From Paracoccus sp. (in: a-proteobacteria) (GTDB lineage Bacteria > Pseudomonadota > Alphaproteobacteria > Rhodobacterales > Rhodobacteraceae): a stretch of DNA of 64,000 bases. The DNA lies in the NCBI RefSeq assembly GCF_030538695.1, contig NZ_JAUNTN010000003.1, forward strand, positions 77,678 through 141,677, given 5' to 3'. Every line of letters starts with the position of its first letter. Position 1 is the stretch's first letter. Below are positions 1-7,198 of the stretch, in pieces. The notes under the pieces are model-generated. The model was not told the DNA's origin. It ran no database searches and worked only from the letters and a program-made list of their open reading frames with translations. The position numbers were made by a program, and so were the translations under genes.

Positions 1-572
1 TGCAGCGCCGGGTGGATCATAATGCCGCCAAGCGCGGCTGCCAGGAACGGGCTGACGCCGAATTGCTGCGCGGCAGAAAAGGCCACGAGGATCGGCAGGA
101 ACACAAAGGCCGTGTTCGAGATCATATCCAGCATTTCCAGCAGCGCCGAATCGGCAGGCAGCCAACCCATCGTGCGAGTCAGGCCCAGCACACCCATCAG
201 CAGGCCACAGGCCACGATCACCGGGATGATCGGCACAAAGATATTGGACAGCAGCCGGGCAAAGCGTTGCAGCGGGTTCAGGTTTGCGCCCGCGTCCTCT
301 TTCGCTTCCTCGGTCGAGACGGGACGCACGCCCAGCCCGATCAGGTCGGCATGGACCCGGTTCACCGCGCCCTGACCAATGACGATCTGGAATTGGCCAC
401 CGCTTTGGAAGGTGCCTTTGACCTCCTCCAGCGCATCCAGCGCGGCTTTGTCCACTTTGCTGCTGTCTTTCAGCACCAGCCGCAGGCGGGTTGCGCAATG
501 CGCGGCGCTGACGACGTTATCGGCGCCCCCGATCAGGGGCAGGATCTGACTGGCTGCGGTTTCGATGCTCAC
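1..572 (-). CDS. PTS sugar transporter EIIBC, sucrose/trehalose type (partial)
   Basis: The gene enters from the left edge and only its N-terminal 190 codons are present. It starts at a GTG preceded by a GGGAGG ribosome site. The translation begins VSIETAASQILPLIGG and has an EIIB domain in residues 1-85, with the phosphorylated cysteine expected at Cys26 in AAHCATRLRL. A linker leads into the first membrane segments of EIIC (FARLLSNIFVPIIPVIVACG, then a helix around AFVFLPILVAFSAAQQFG). The family phosphorylates a sugar while importing it across the inner membrane. A LacI-type operator lies about 165 bp upstream. The wording of EIIC is closest to sucrose/trehalose/beta-glucoside permeases, but the substrate cannot be fixed from this fragment. 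Confidence 0.8.
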   Translation of the reverse strand, partial: MSIETAASQILPLIGGADNVVSAAHCATRLRLVLKDSSKVDKAALDALEEVKGTFQSGGQFQIVIGQGAVNRVHADLIGLGVRPVSTEEAKEDAGANLNPLQRFARLLSNIFVPIIPVIVACGLLMGVLGLTRTMGWLPADSALLEMLDMISNTAFVFLPILVAFSAAQQFGVSPFLAAALGGIMIHPAL

Positions 573-737
573 GATTGGCCTCCCTCGTGGCGGGTTAGGG
601 TGTGGTATCGGTTTCTTATTGCAGCGCATAGGCGCAGAAAGGGCGGTTTGACAAGAAAAATCCACGCTGCATAGCAGCATAGACAGGGCGTGGGGGCGGG
701 ATCAGCGGGGTAAAATGGCGGAAATTGGCTGATAATA

Positions 738-751
738 TGAAAGCGATTTCA
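738..751. promoter_or_regulatory. LacI-family operator
   Basis: TGAAAGCGATTTCA is an almost perfect palindrome with a central CG, and the symmetry extends to TAT/ATA on each side (736-753). This is the classical alphaproteobacterial LacI-family operator form. It lies in the gap between ubiX and the PTS gene, upstream of the latter. No lacI-type gene is visible, so the regulator is presumably beyond the left edge or elsewhere. Confidence 0.6.
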
Positions 752-838
752 TACATATTCAGACCGGTATGTTCAGGCCGGCGGGCAGATCGCCGCAGCC
801 TGAATTATGGGCGGTTTGGGGTCAGCGCGGCGGTTGGA

Positions 839-1408
839 TCAGCCGTCCGCTGTGCCGGTCCATGCCTTTGCCTGCGGCGGGCCAAGGCGCAGCAGGTCCA
901 CGGCACGGGCGGCGATCTGGTCGATCACCTCAGCCAACGAATCGGGGCGCAGGTAAAAAGCCGGGACCGGGGGCAGGATCACCGCGCCCATTTCGGTTGC
1001 GGCGGTCATGTTGCGCAGATGTGCCAGCGTCAGGGGGGCCTCTCGCGTCAGCAGGATCAGCGGGCGGCGTTCCTTGAGCTGCACCCCGGCGGCGCGGGTC
1101 AGCAGGTTGTCGTCCAGCCCATGTGCGATGGCGGCAAGGCTGCGCATCGAACAGGGTGCGACGATCATCCCTTGCGCCGGATGCGAGCCTGAGGCGATCG
1201 AGGCCCCCAAATCCGTCACCGGATGCACCCGGTCGGCCAGCGCCTCCAACCGGGCCAGCGCGTCCGGCCCGACCTCATCGGTCAGCGTGCGCCCCGCCAT
1301 GCGCGACACCACCAGATCGACCAAGACCCCGGCGGCCCGCAGATGTTGCGCACAGGCCAGCCCCAGCGCCGCGCCGGATGCGCCGGACAGTCCCAGCGTG
1401 ACCCTCAT
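839..1408 (-). CDS. ubiX: flavin prenyltransferase UbiX
   Basis: The protein (189 aa) makes prenylated FMN, the cofactor of UbiD decarboxylases, from FMN and dimethylallyl phosphate. It opens with the family signature LGLSGASGAALG (residues 5-16). It also carries VAPCSMRSLAAIAHGLDDNLLTRA in the middle and the C-terminal REAPLTLAHLRNMTAA...PAFYLRP motif. Length is normal for UbiX. Its ATG overlaps the ubiD stop in an ATGA, so the two are translationally coupled and ubiD is read first. The setting next to ubiTUV points to ubiquinone synthesis rather than aromatic catabolism. Confidence 0.92.
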   Translation of the reverse strand: MRVTLGLSGASGAALGLACAQHLRAAGVLVDLVVSRMAGRTLTDEVGPDALARLEALADRVHPVTDLGASIASGSHPAQGMIVAPCSMRSLAAIAHGLDDNLLTRAAGVQLKERRPLILLTREAPLTLAHLRNMTAATEMGAVILPPVPAFYLRPDSLAEVIDQIAARAVDLLRLGPPQAKAWTGTADG

Positions 1409-2910
1409 GTGACCAGTCCTGCGCGGGCCAGAATATCGGCGGCGCGGGCCTCATGTTCGGGGTTCAGCGCCATGACCTTGCCCCATTCGCGGGCGGTTTC
1501 GGTGCCGATCTTGGTGGTGGCGTCGATGCCCAGCTTGCCCGCCAGCCCTTCCTCGGGCGAGGCAAAATCAAGGTAATCCATCGGCGTGCGGTCCAGCACC
1601 ATCAGATCGCGCGACGGGTCCATGCGGGTGGCCAGCGCCCATGCGATGTCGTCCCAGTTGCGCACGTCAATGTCATCATCCACCACGATCAGCAATTTCG
1701 TGTAGCTGAACTGCGGCAGCATCCCCCACAGCGCCATCATCACCCGCCGCGCTTGTCCGGGATAGCGTTTGCGGACCGAGATCACCGCGATGCGATAGGA
1801 ACAGCCCGCCGGGGGCAGCCACAGATCGCTGATTTCGGGGATTTGCGCCCGGATCACCGGCAGAGCCAGCGCGTTGAACACCTCACCAATGACCGAGGGT
1901 TCGTCCGGCGGGCGCCCGGTCACGGTGGTCAGGTAAAGCGGCTGATCCCGATGGGTCAGGGCGCTGACCCGCATCACCGGGAACGGCTCAACCGCGTTGT
2001 AATAGCCGGTATGGTCGCCAAACGGGCCTTCCGGTGCGGTCTCACCGGGGTGAATCCAGCCCTCGATCACCATTTCGGCGCGGGCGGGGACCATCAGCGG
2101 CACGCTGCGGGCCGGCACCAGCTCGGCCCGTGCGCCGCGCAGCACGCCGGAAAAGGTCATCTCTGACACGGTTTCGGGCAGTGGCAGGGCGGCGGCCAGC
2201 AACATGGCCGGGTCAGCACCAAGCACCACCGCCACCGGCATCGGTTGGCCCGCCTGCGCCCATGTCCGGGCGTGGGCGGCCCCGCCGCGATGCGCCAGCC
2301 AGCGCATGACAAGCCGGTCGGGACCAAGCACCTGCGCCCGGTAAACGCCAAGGTTATAGCGGGTCACATCCTCGGTCCGGCTGTCATGGGGGCGGGTGAC
2401 AACCACCGGCCAGGTTATCAGCGGGCCGCCATCATCGGGCCATGGGGTCTGGATTGGCAGGGCGGTCAGGTCCGGGGCTTCGGTCACGTTTTGCTGCACC
2501 GGGCCGTGGCGCAGCAGCCGGGGGCGGGTCGCCAGTGCCGCGCGCAGCATCGGCCAGCGCGACAGGGCATCGCGCATCCCCTCCAGCGGGGGCGGGCTGC
2601 GCAGCGCGGCCAGAAACGCGCCGAAATCCGGCACCTGATCCAGCGTCAGCCCCATGCCTGCGGCAACCCGGTCTGGCGTGGCGAACAGGTTGGTAACGAC
2701 CGGCATCCCGGCGGGGCGCCCATCCGGCAGGGTGGCTGCGTCAAAACGCAGCACCGGGCCGCCAGTACGCAGCGCGGCAAGTTGAACAGCGGTCATCTCA
2801 TGGCGCACGGACAGCGGGTCAGACAGGCGCAAAACCTGTCCGCGCCCCTGATTCCATTCAAGAAAAGCACGAAGGTCGGTGAATATGGGCAGAGTCCGCA
2901 CGCCGGTCAT
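1405..2910 (-). CDS. ubiD: 4-hydroxy-3-polyprenylbenzoate decarboxylase UbiD
   Basis: The 501-aa protein is a prenylated-FMN-dependent decarboxylase that removes the carboxyl group of the polyprenyl-hydroxybenzoate intermediate of ubiquinone. The prFMN-site block EGPFGDHTGYY is at residues 294-304, followed by the VTGRPPDEPSVIGEVF segment typical of UbiD. Length matches the family. It is co-transcribed with ubiX and faces ubiT across a 114-bp gap containing an FNR-type site. A role in decarboxylating another aromatic acid is possible, because the family is broad, but the neighbours favour ubiquinone. Confidence 0.9.
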   Translation of the reverse strand: MTGVRTLPIFTDLRAFLEWNQGRGQVLRLSDPLSVRHEMTAVQLAALRTGGPVLRFDAATLPDGRPAGMPVVTNLFATPDRVAAGMGLTLDQVPDFGAFLAALRSPPPLEGMRDALSRWPMLRAALATRPRLLRHGPVQQNVTEAPDLTALPIQTPWPDDGGPLITWPVVVTRPHDSRTEDVTRYNLGVYRAQVLGPDRLVMRWLAHRGGAAHARTWAQAGQPMPVAVVLGADPAMLLAAALPLPETVSEMTFSGVLRGARAELVPARSVPLMVPARAEMVIEGWIHPGETAPEGPFGDHTGYYNAVEPFPVMRVSALTHRDQPLYLTTVTGRPPDEPSVIGEVFNALALPVIRAQIPEISDLWLPPAGCSYRIAVISVRKRYPGQARRVMMALWGMLPQFSYTKLLIVVDDDIDVRNWDDIAWALATRMDPSRDLMVLDRTPMDYLDFASPEEGLAGKLGIDATTKIGTETAREWGKVMALNPEHEARAADILARAGLVT

Positions 2911-2958
2911 CCTGTGTCAGCCTGCCTCATGGCTAACATGCGGGTGCGGGGTAAAGAC

Positions 2959-2972
2959 TTGCCTTCGGTCAA
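2959..2972. promoter_or_regulatory. FNR/FnrL-type box in the ubiD-ubiT gap
   Basis: TTGCCTTCGGTCAA fits the TTG-N8-CAA core of FNR/FnrL sites, with GTCAA as a good right half and TTGCC as a weaker left half. The centre is about 55 bp from the ubiD start and 60 bp from the preferred ubiT start, so one site could serve both divergent promoters. The assignment is supported by the anaerobic role of ubiTUV and by a perfect FNR box in front of the reductase gene at 8294. Confidence 0.55.
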
Positions 2973-3024
2973 GTCCCGGCCCGTGCGGCAGGGTTAGCCT
3001 GACCCGCGACAGGAAAGGATGCCC

Positions 3025-3576
3025 ATGCCCGCCGACCATCACGCAACCGACGTTCCGCGTTGTCCGCGTCCGATTGCCCTTGCGCTTCGCCCGCTGCCCT
3101 TGCCGCTGCTGGGGGTGGGGCTAAGCCGGTTTGCAGCGCGGATTTCGGACCAGCATCCGGGGCTGCTGCGCCGCCTCGGTGATTATGCCAGCCGCAAGGT
3201 GCTGATTGACCCGACCGACCTGCCGTTCACGCTGTTGATGGACCCGGCGGCGGGACCGCGCATCACCGCGCACCGCCGCCATCATGCGCCGCAGGCTGAC
3301 GCCCGGATTGCCGGGCCGGTGGCGGCGCTGGTGGGGATGCTGCATGGCCAGTTCGACGGGGATGCGCTGTTTTTTGCCCGCGACCTGACCATCGAAGGCG
3401 ATACCGAGGCCGTTCTGGCCCTGCGCAACGCGCTGGACGATGCCGAGCTGGACCTGACCGAAGAGCTGGCGCAGCTTTCCGGCCCCTTTGCGCCGCCGCT
3501 GCGCCGTCTGGTTGCTGTGGTCGAAAAACTCAGCGGGCTGCTCCTGCACCGCGCCGAACAGGAGGGATTCGCATGA
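3025..3576 (+). CDS. ubiT: SCP2-domain lipid-binding protein UbiT
   Basis: The 183-aa product carries an SCP2 sterol-carrier domain (about residues 30-160; the segment with GQFDGDALFFARDLTIEGD is characteristic). In E. coli UbiT assists oxygen-independent ubiquinone synthesis, probably by binding the lipid intermediates. A purine-rich AGGAAAGG touches the ATG at 3019 and is well spaced from the ATG at 3025, so the latter start is preferred. The stop overlaps the ubiU start. The gene order ubiT-ubiU-ubiV makes the assignment firm even though SCP2 domains are weakly conserved. Confidence 0.85.
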   Translation: MPADHHATDVPRCPRPIALALRPLPLPLLGVGLSRFAARISDQHPGLLRRLGDYASRKVLIDPTDLPFTLLMDPAAGPRITAHRRHHAPQADARIAGPVAALVGMLHGQFDGDALFFARDLTIEGDTEAVLALRNALDDAELDLTEELAQLSGPFAPPLRRLVAVVEKLSGLLLHRAEQEGFA

Positions 3577-4553
3577 TGGAACTGGTTTGCCCGGCCGGCA
3601 CACCCGCAGCCCTGCGCGCCGCCGTCGATGCCGGGGCGCATACGGTCTATTGCGGCTTTGCCGATGACACCAATGCCCGCAATTTTCCGGGGCTGAACTT
3701 TTCCCCCGAGGAAATGACCGAGGGCGTCGCCTATGCCCATGCGCGTGGGGCCAAGGTGCTGGTGGCGATCAACACTTTTCCCCGCGCCGGGGCGGCTGCG
3801 ATCTGGCATCGTGCCGTCGCCAATGCCGAGGCCGCCGGGGCGGATGCGGTGATTCTGGCCGACCTTGGCCTGCTGGATCATGCCGCCACCCATCACCCGA
3901 ACCTGCGCCGTCACCTGTCGGTGCAGGCGGCGGCGGCCAACCCCGACGCGATCAACTTTTACGCTGAGGCGTTCGGGGTGCGCCGTGTCGTTCTGCCGCG
4001 GGTGCTGACGGTGGATGAAATCCGCGCCATCAACCGCGAAATCGACGTGGAAACCGAGGTGTTCGTGTTCGGCGGGTTGTGCGTCATGGCCGAGGGGCGC
4101 TGTTCGCTGTCCTCTTATGCCACCGGGAAATCGCCGAATATGAACGGCGTCTGCTCTCCGGCCAGCCATGTGGTCTACAGCGAGGAAGCTGACGGGCTGC
4201 GGGCGCGGCTGGGCGGCTTTACCATCCACAAGACCCCGCCGGGGCATCCCGCACCCTATCCGACGCTGTGCAAGGGCTGCTTTACCTCGGGCGAGCAGAC
4301 CGGCCATGTGTTTGAAGACCCGGTCAGTCTTGACGCCACGCAACTGATCCCGGCGCTGGCCAAGGCGGGCGTTACCGCGCTGAAGATCGAGGGCCGCCAG
4401 CGGTCACGCGCCTATGTGGCCGAGGTCGTGCGCACCTTTCGCGCCGCAGTCGAGGCCGAGGCGGCGGGTCAGCCGTTGCCCGTGGGTGCGCTTGCGCGGC
4501 TGACCGAAGGCCAGTCCGCGACCACCGGCGCCTATGCAAAAACATGGAGATAA
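3573..4553 (+). CDS. ubiU: O2-independent ubiquinone hydroxylation protein UbiU (U32 family)
   Basis: This U32-peptidase-like protein (326 aa) has the four cysteines that hold a 4Fe-4S cluster in UbiU: Cys170, Cys177, Cys194 and Cys233. They fall in the segments FGGLCVMAEGRCSLSSYATG, NGVCSPASH and TLCKGC. With UbiV it forms a heterodimer that hydroxylates the ubiquinone ring without O2, using prephenate as oxygen donor in E. coli. The start lies in an ATGATG overlapping the ubiT stop, so ATG 3573 or 3576 may be used. It is not a protease, despite the common family name. Confidence 0.93.
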   Translation: MMELVCPAGTPAALRAAVDAGAHTVYCGFADDTNARNFPGLNFSPEEMTEGVAYAHARGAKVLVAINTFPRAGAAAIWHRAVANAEAAGADAVILADLGLLDHAATHHPNLRRHLSVQAAAANPDAINFYAEAFGVRRVVLPRVLTVDEIRAINREIDVETEVFVFGGLCVMAEGRCSLSSYATGKSPNMNGVCSPASHVVYSEEADGLRARLGGFTIHKTPPGHPAPYPTLCKGCFTSGEQTGHVFEDPVSLDATQLIPALAKAGVTALKIEGRQRSRAYVAEVVRTFRAAVEAEAAGQPLPVGALARLTEGQSATTGAYAKTWR

Positions 4554-4557
4554 CGGC

Positions 4558-5454
4558 ATGGACCTGACGATTGGGGCCAACCAGTTCTTCTGGCCCGCTG
4601 AAACCGTCCGCAGCTTTTACGCCGACATGGCTGCCACCCCCGCCGCGCGGGTGGTCTTGGGCGAGCTGGTCTGTTCCAAGCGCCTGCCGTTCTGGGAACA
4701 GGAAATCCCCGGCGCGATCGAGGTCTTGCAGCAGGCCGGAAAGCAGGTGGCGCTGACCACGCTGGCGCTGATTACCCTGAAACGCGAACGCAAGCTGACC
4801 GCTGACCTGATGGAGATGGGCCTGCCGGTCGAGATCAACGACCTTGCGGTGCTGCATCATGTGCCGCAGGGGCATGAAATCTGGGTCGGGCCGCTGGTGA
4901 ACGTCTATAACGAAGGCACGCTGGACGTTCTGGCCCGGCGCGGGGCCACGCGCATCTGCCTGCCGCCGGAACTGCCGTTGGCCTCGGTTGCGGCGCTGGC
5001 GGCGGCGGGTCAGGATGCGGGTGTGGCGGTCGAGGTCTGGGGCCACGGTCGCCTGCCGCTGGCGGTGTCGGGCCGCTGTTATCACGCGCGGCTGCATGAC
5101 CGGGCCAAGGACAGTTGCCAGTTCGTCTGCGGCGATGACCCGGACGGGCGCGATGTCGAGACGCTGGACGGCCAGCCCTTCCTTGCTGTGAACGGAATCC
5201 AGACGCTCAGCCAATCCACCGCTACGGCCGCCCATCATGTGCAGGCGCTGCAAGAGGCGGGCGTCTCGGCCCTGCGCCTGTCACCGCAAAGCCGCGACTT
5301 TGCCGGGGTGGTGCGGGGCTATGAGGCCCTGCTGGCCGGTCAGACCGACGCTGCCAGCCTGACCGGGATGCTGAAAACCTCGGTGCCGCTGGGGCGGCTG
5401 TCGGATGGTTTCCTGATGGGACCAAGCGGCACGGATTATTCCGCAGGCCGGTAG
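4558..5454 (+). CDS. ubiV: O2-independent ubiquinone hydroxylation protein UbiV (U32 family)
   Basis: The partner of UbiU, 298 aa when started at ATG 4558, which has GGAGAT six bases upstream. An in-frame ATG at 4534 lies inside ubiU and has no good ribosome site. The N-terminus MDLTIGANQFFWP and the cysteines Cys39, Cys174, Cys187 and Cys191 match the cluster ligands of UbiV (GELVCSKR, GRCYHAR, DSCQFVC). It acts with UbiU in the cytoplasm or at the Ubi complex during anoxic growth. It ends tail to tail, 11 bp from the cpdA-like gene. Confidence 0.93.
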   Translation: MDLTIGANQFFWPAETVRSFYADMAATPAARVVLGELVCSKRLPFWEQEIPGAIEVLQQAGKQVALTTLALITLKRERKLTADLMEMGLPVEINDLAVLHHVPQGHEIWVGPLVNVYNEGTLDVLARRGATRICLPPELPLASVAALAAAGQDAGVAVEVWGHGRLPLAVSGRCYHARLHDRAKDSCQFVCGDDPDGRDVETLDGQPFLAVNGIQTLSQSTATAAHHVQALQEAGVSALRLSPQSRDFAGVVRGYEALLAGQTDAASLTGMLKTSVPLGRLSDGFLMGPSGTDYSAGR

Positions 5455-5465
5455 CGGCGGATGGG

Positions 5466-6266
5466 TTATGGTCCCTCGCAGAACCGGCTGTCCGCGATGC
5501 GGGGCTGTCCGACCTCGGCCCCATAGGCGCGAAAGCCGGTCTGATCCAGTGTCAGGATGCGATAGCAGGGGTTCCCACCGGTCCAGAACGGCGTCGGGTC
5601 GTTCAGGTCGGTGACAAAGCGATGTGCATTGGCCTGACCCGAGCTGAAGGTGATGCCGTCAGCGGTGGTGCCGGTCAGCGGCACATGGATATGGCCAAAG
5701 ACGATATGACGGATGCCGCCCGGATGGGCGTGCAGGGTGGACATGACCGCATCCGCATCATGCAGCCCGATGCGGGCGAAATGGGCCAGACCGTCCACAA
5801 CCGGCGGATGGTGAATGAACACCGTGACCGGCTGTTCGCCCGCGCCGCCCAAAGCCTCGCGCAGCCACGAAAGACGTGCGGCACAATAGCGACCGCCGAT
5901 GGTGGCCGGGTGGTGGCTGTCCAGAAACAGCAGCCGCCCGAAATCGCTGTCCAGCCATGATTGCACGAAACCGGCCCCGTCGCGGGGATGATCGGAAAAG
6001 GCGTCCAGAAAGGCCGGGCGCGCGTCGTGATTGCCCAGCATCAGCCTGACCGCGAAGGGCAGCCCCTCCAGCATCTTGCGCAGCATGGCATAGGCCGAGG
6101 GGTCGCCATCGTTGCACAGATCGCCGGTTATCACCAGCAGATCGGCGTCGGCATGGCGGGTGCGGATGTCGTCAAGCGCAAGCCGTAACTGCGCCGCAGG
6201 GTCGATCCCCCACAGCGTTTCGCCGGGCGGCAGCAGATGGGTGTCGGTGATCTGGATGATTTTCAT
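5466..6266 (-). CDS. CpdA-like class III cyclic-nucleotide phosphodiesterase
   Basis: A 266-aa calcineurin-fold metallophosphoesterase. All metal-binding motifs are visible: DTH (D8, H10), GD (48-49), GNHD (78-81), HH (152-153) and GHIH (191-194). The length and the GDLCNDGDPSAY block fit the CpdA/3',5'-cAMP phosphodiesterase branch, but related enzymes hydrolyse glycerophosphodiesters. The second role is plausible because the gene sits just behind the remnant of an ABC solute-binding protein in the same orientation. A ribosome site AGAGG precedes the ATG. Confidence 0.8.
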   Translation of the reverse strand: MKIIQITDTHLLPPGETLWGIDPAAQLRLALDDIRTRHADADLLVITGDLCNDGDPSAYAMLRKMLEGLPFAVRLMLGNHDARPAFLDAFSDHPRDGAGFVQSWLDSDFGRLLFLDSHHPATIGGRYCAARLSWLREALGGAGEQPVTVFIHHPPVVDGLAHFARIGLHDADAVMSTLHAHPGGIRHIVFGHIHVPLTGTTADGITFSSGQANAHRFVTDLNDPTPFWTGGNPCYRILTLDQTGFRAYGAEVGQPRIADSRFCEGP

Positions 6267-6383
6267 GCTGGCCTCTGTCTGGGGCGGGGATCTGGCCGGT
6301 TTACCGACGCTCTGAAGGGGGCATCCGGCGCAACGGATCGGTCGCGGTGTCCGGGTGGTTCCCCCGATGCGGCCCGTTCATCA

Positions 6384-6411
6384 CCTTGCCAAAAGTGGCC
6401 CTTTGGCAAGG
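6384..6411. repeat. 10-bp inverted repeat upstream of the cpdA-like gene
   Basis: CCTTGCCAAA (6384-6393) and TTTGGCAAGG (6402-6411) are perfect reverse complements around an 8-base loop. It lies 118-145 bp upstream of the phosphodiesterase start. It could be a regulator site or part of the transcription end of the lost ABC operon. Confidence 0.5.
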
Positions 6412-6448
6412 CAGTCGCGGCGGTGATCCGGATGATCCTCGCGAGGGA

Positions 6449-6471
6449 GGCGGGGCCGCGACAGCCCCGCC
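6449..6471 (-). terminator. stem-loop after the ABC remnant
   Basis: GGCGGGGC (6449-6456) and GCCCCGCC (6464-6471) form an 8-bp GC stem with a 7-base loop, 8 bases beyond the stop of the solute-binding remnant on the minus strand. There is no clear T-run, so the calling as terminator rests on position and stem strength. Confidence 0.5.
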
Positions 6472-6479
6472 CGATGCGG

Positions 6480-6633
6480 TTATTTCATCAACGCGTTGGT
6501 TTCATCGACGATCTGCTTCAGCCCATCCTCGGGCGAGACCTCGCCGCGCATCACCGTGCCGATGATGTCGCGCTGCGTGCGCCAGATGCGCACGGAATCG
6601 CCGCCCGGATAGCCGGCCCAAGGACGCGACTTG
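6480..6633 (-). pseudogene. C-terminal stub of an ABC sugar solute-binding protein
   Basis: Reading the minus strand to the TAA at 6480-6482 gives about 50 residues with the flavour of the C-terminus of an extracellular solute-binding protein (RPWAGYPGGDSVRIWRTQRD, then TVMRGEVSPEDGLKQIVDET, ending NALMK). The frame meets a stop at 6645-6647 and has no start. Just upstream the sequence becomes the unrelated 113-aa AhpD-like gene, whose stop is at 6634-6636. The junction looks like a deletion or replacement that removed the rest of the ABC gene. The homology is recognised by eye only. Confidence 0.6.
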
Positions 6634-6975
6634 TCAGCCTTCGATCACATCGGCGACGGCATCCATGGCGCGGGCCGAATAGACCATTGCGGCTCCGGCG
6701 TTCATGGCGACGGCGACGCCAAGGGCTTCGGCGATCTCGTCCTGGGTCGCGCCCTGCTTGACCGCTTCGGCTGCGTGAACGGCGATGCAGCCGTCGCAAC
6801 GGGTGGTGACGGCGACCGCCAGCGAGATCAGCTCGCGGGTTTTGGCGTCCAGATGCCCGGTTTCCGCCCCGGCGCCGGACAGCATCTGATATCCCTTGAC
6901 GGTTGCCGGGCTGCGCTTGCCGATGTCACCGATGCGGGTCATCAGTTGCTTGCGATAGTCTTTCCAGTTCAGCAT
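6634..6975 (-). CDS. carboxymuconolactone decarboxylase/AhpD-like protein
   Basis: A 113-aa all-helical protein of the carboxymuconolactone decarboxylase family. It has the peroxidase-type motif Cys60-x-x-Cys63 followed by His67 (TTRCDGCIAVHAAEA), as in AhpD-like alkylhydroperoxidases. It is therefore probably a thiol peroxidase or reductase and not the pca enzyme, which is encoded separately at 37616. It is divergent from an AraC-type regulator, a common pairing for inducible members of this family. The gene replaces the 5' part of the ABC remnant next to it. Confidence 0.8.
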   Translation of the reverse strand: MLNWKDYRKQLMTRIGDIGKRSPATVKGYQMLSGAGAETGHLDAKTRELISLAVAVTTRCDGCIAVHAAEAVKQGATQDEIAEALGVAVAMNAGAAMVYSARAMDAVADVIEG

Positions 6976-7029
6976 GGCGTGCCTCTGTTATGGGTGTGAC
7001 AGGATCAAGCTAAGTGGTGGCCCGCGCTT

Positions 7030-7059
7030 TTCCATGTCCGATGCAAAGGATTTCATGTC
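7030..7059. promoter_or_regulatory. candidate AraC-type operator, 21-bp-spaced direct repeat
   Basis: TTCCATGTC (7030-7038) and TTTCATGTC (7051-7059) are direct repeats starting exactly 21 bp apart, two helical turns, the geometry of AraC-family half-sites. They lie 55-84 bp upstream of the AhpD-like gene and between it and the AraC-type gene. Confidence 0.4.
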
Positions 7060-7063
7060 TAAA

Positions 7064-7097
7064 CGTCTCAATCGTGCTGGCTCAGCGGGTTGAGACG
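7064..7097. repeat. 8-bp inverted repeat in the AhpD-like/AraC gap
   Basis: CGTCTCAA (7064-7071) and TTGAGACG (7090-7097) are perfect complements separated by 18 bases. It may be a second regulator site in this divergent promoter region. Confidence 0.4.
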
Positions 7098-7198
7098 ATC
7101 TGACAGTTATGCAAGACGCCTGAACCCTGTGCTTGCCCCGCTTCGCAGGCATATTGTCAGCGCCTGAACGTAACCACCCGCGAAACCCCGAGGATCTG

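Noticed and set aside
839..2910. UbiX/UbiD as enzymes of aromatic acid decarboxylation linked to the catabolic genes downstream
   Set aside because: They are 33 kb away from the aromatic operons and directly adjoin ubiTUV with a shared FNR-type site, so ubiquinone synthesis is the simpler reading.
3573..5454. UbiU and UbiV as collagenase-type proteases
   Set aside because: The U32 label is historical; the four-cysteine sets and the ubiT partner identify the ubiquinone proteins.
6634..6975. The small AhpD-like gene as a second pcaC
   Set aside because: It has the CxxC-histidine peroxidase motif and an AraC neighbour; the real pcaC without that motif is at 37616.
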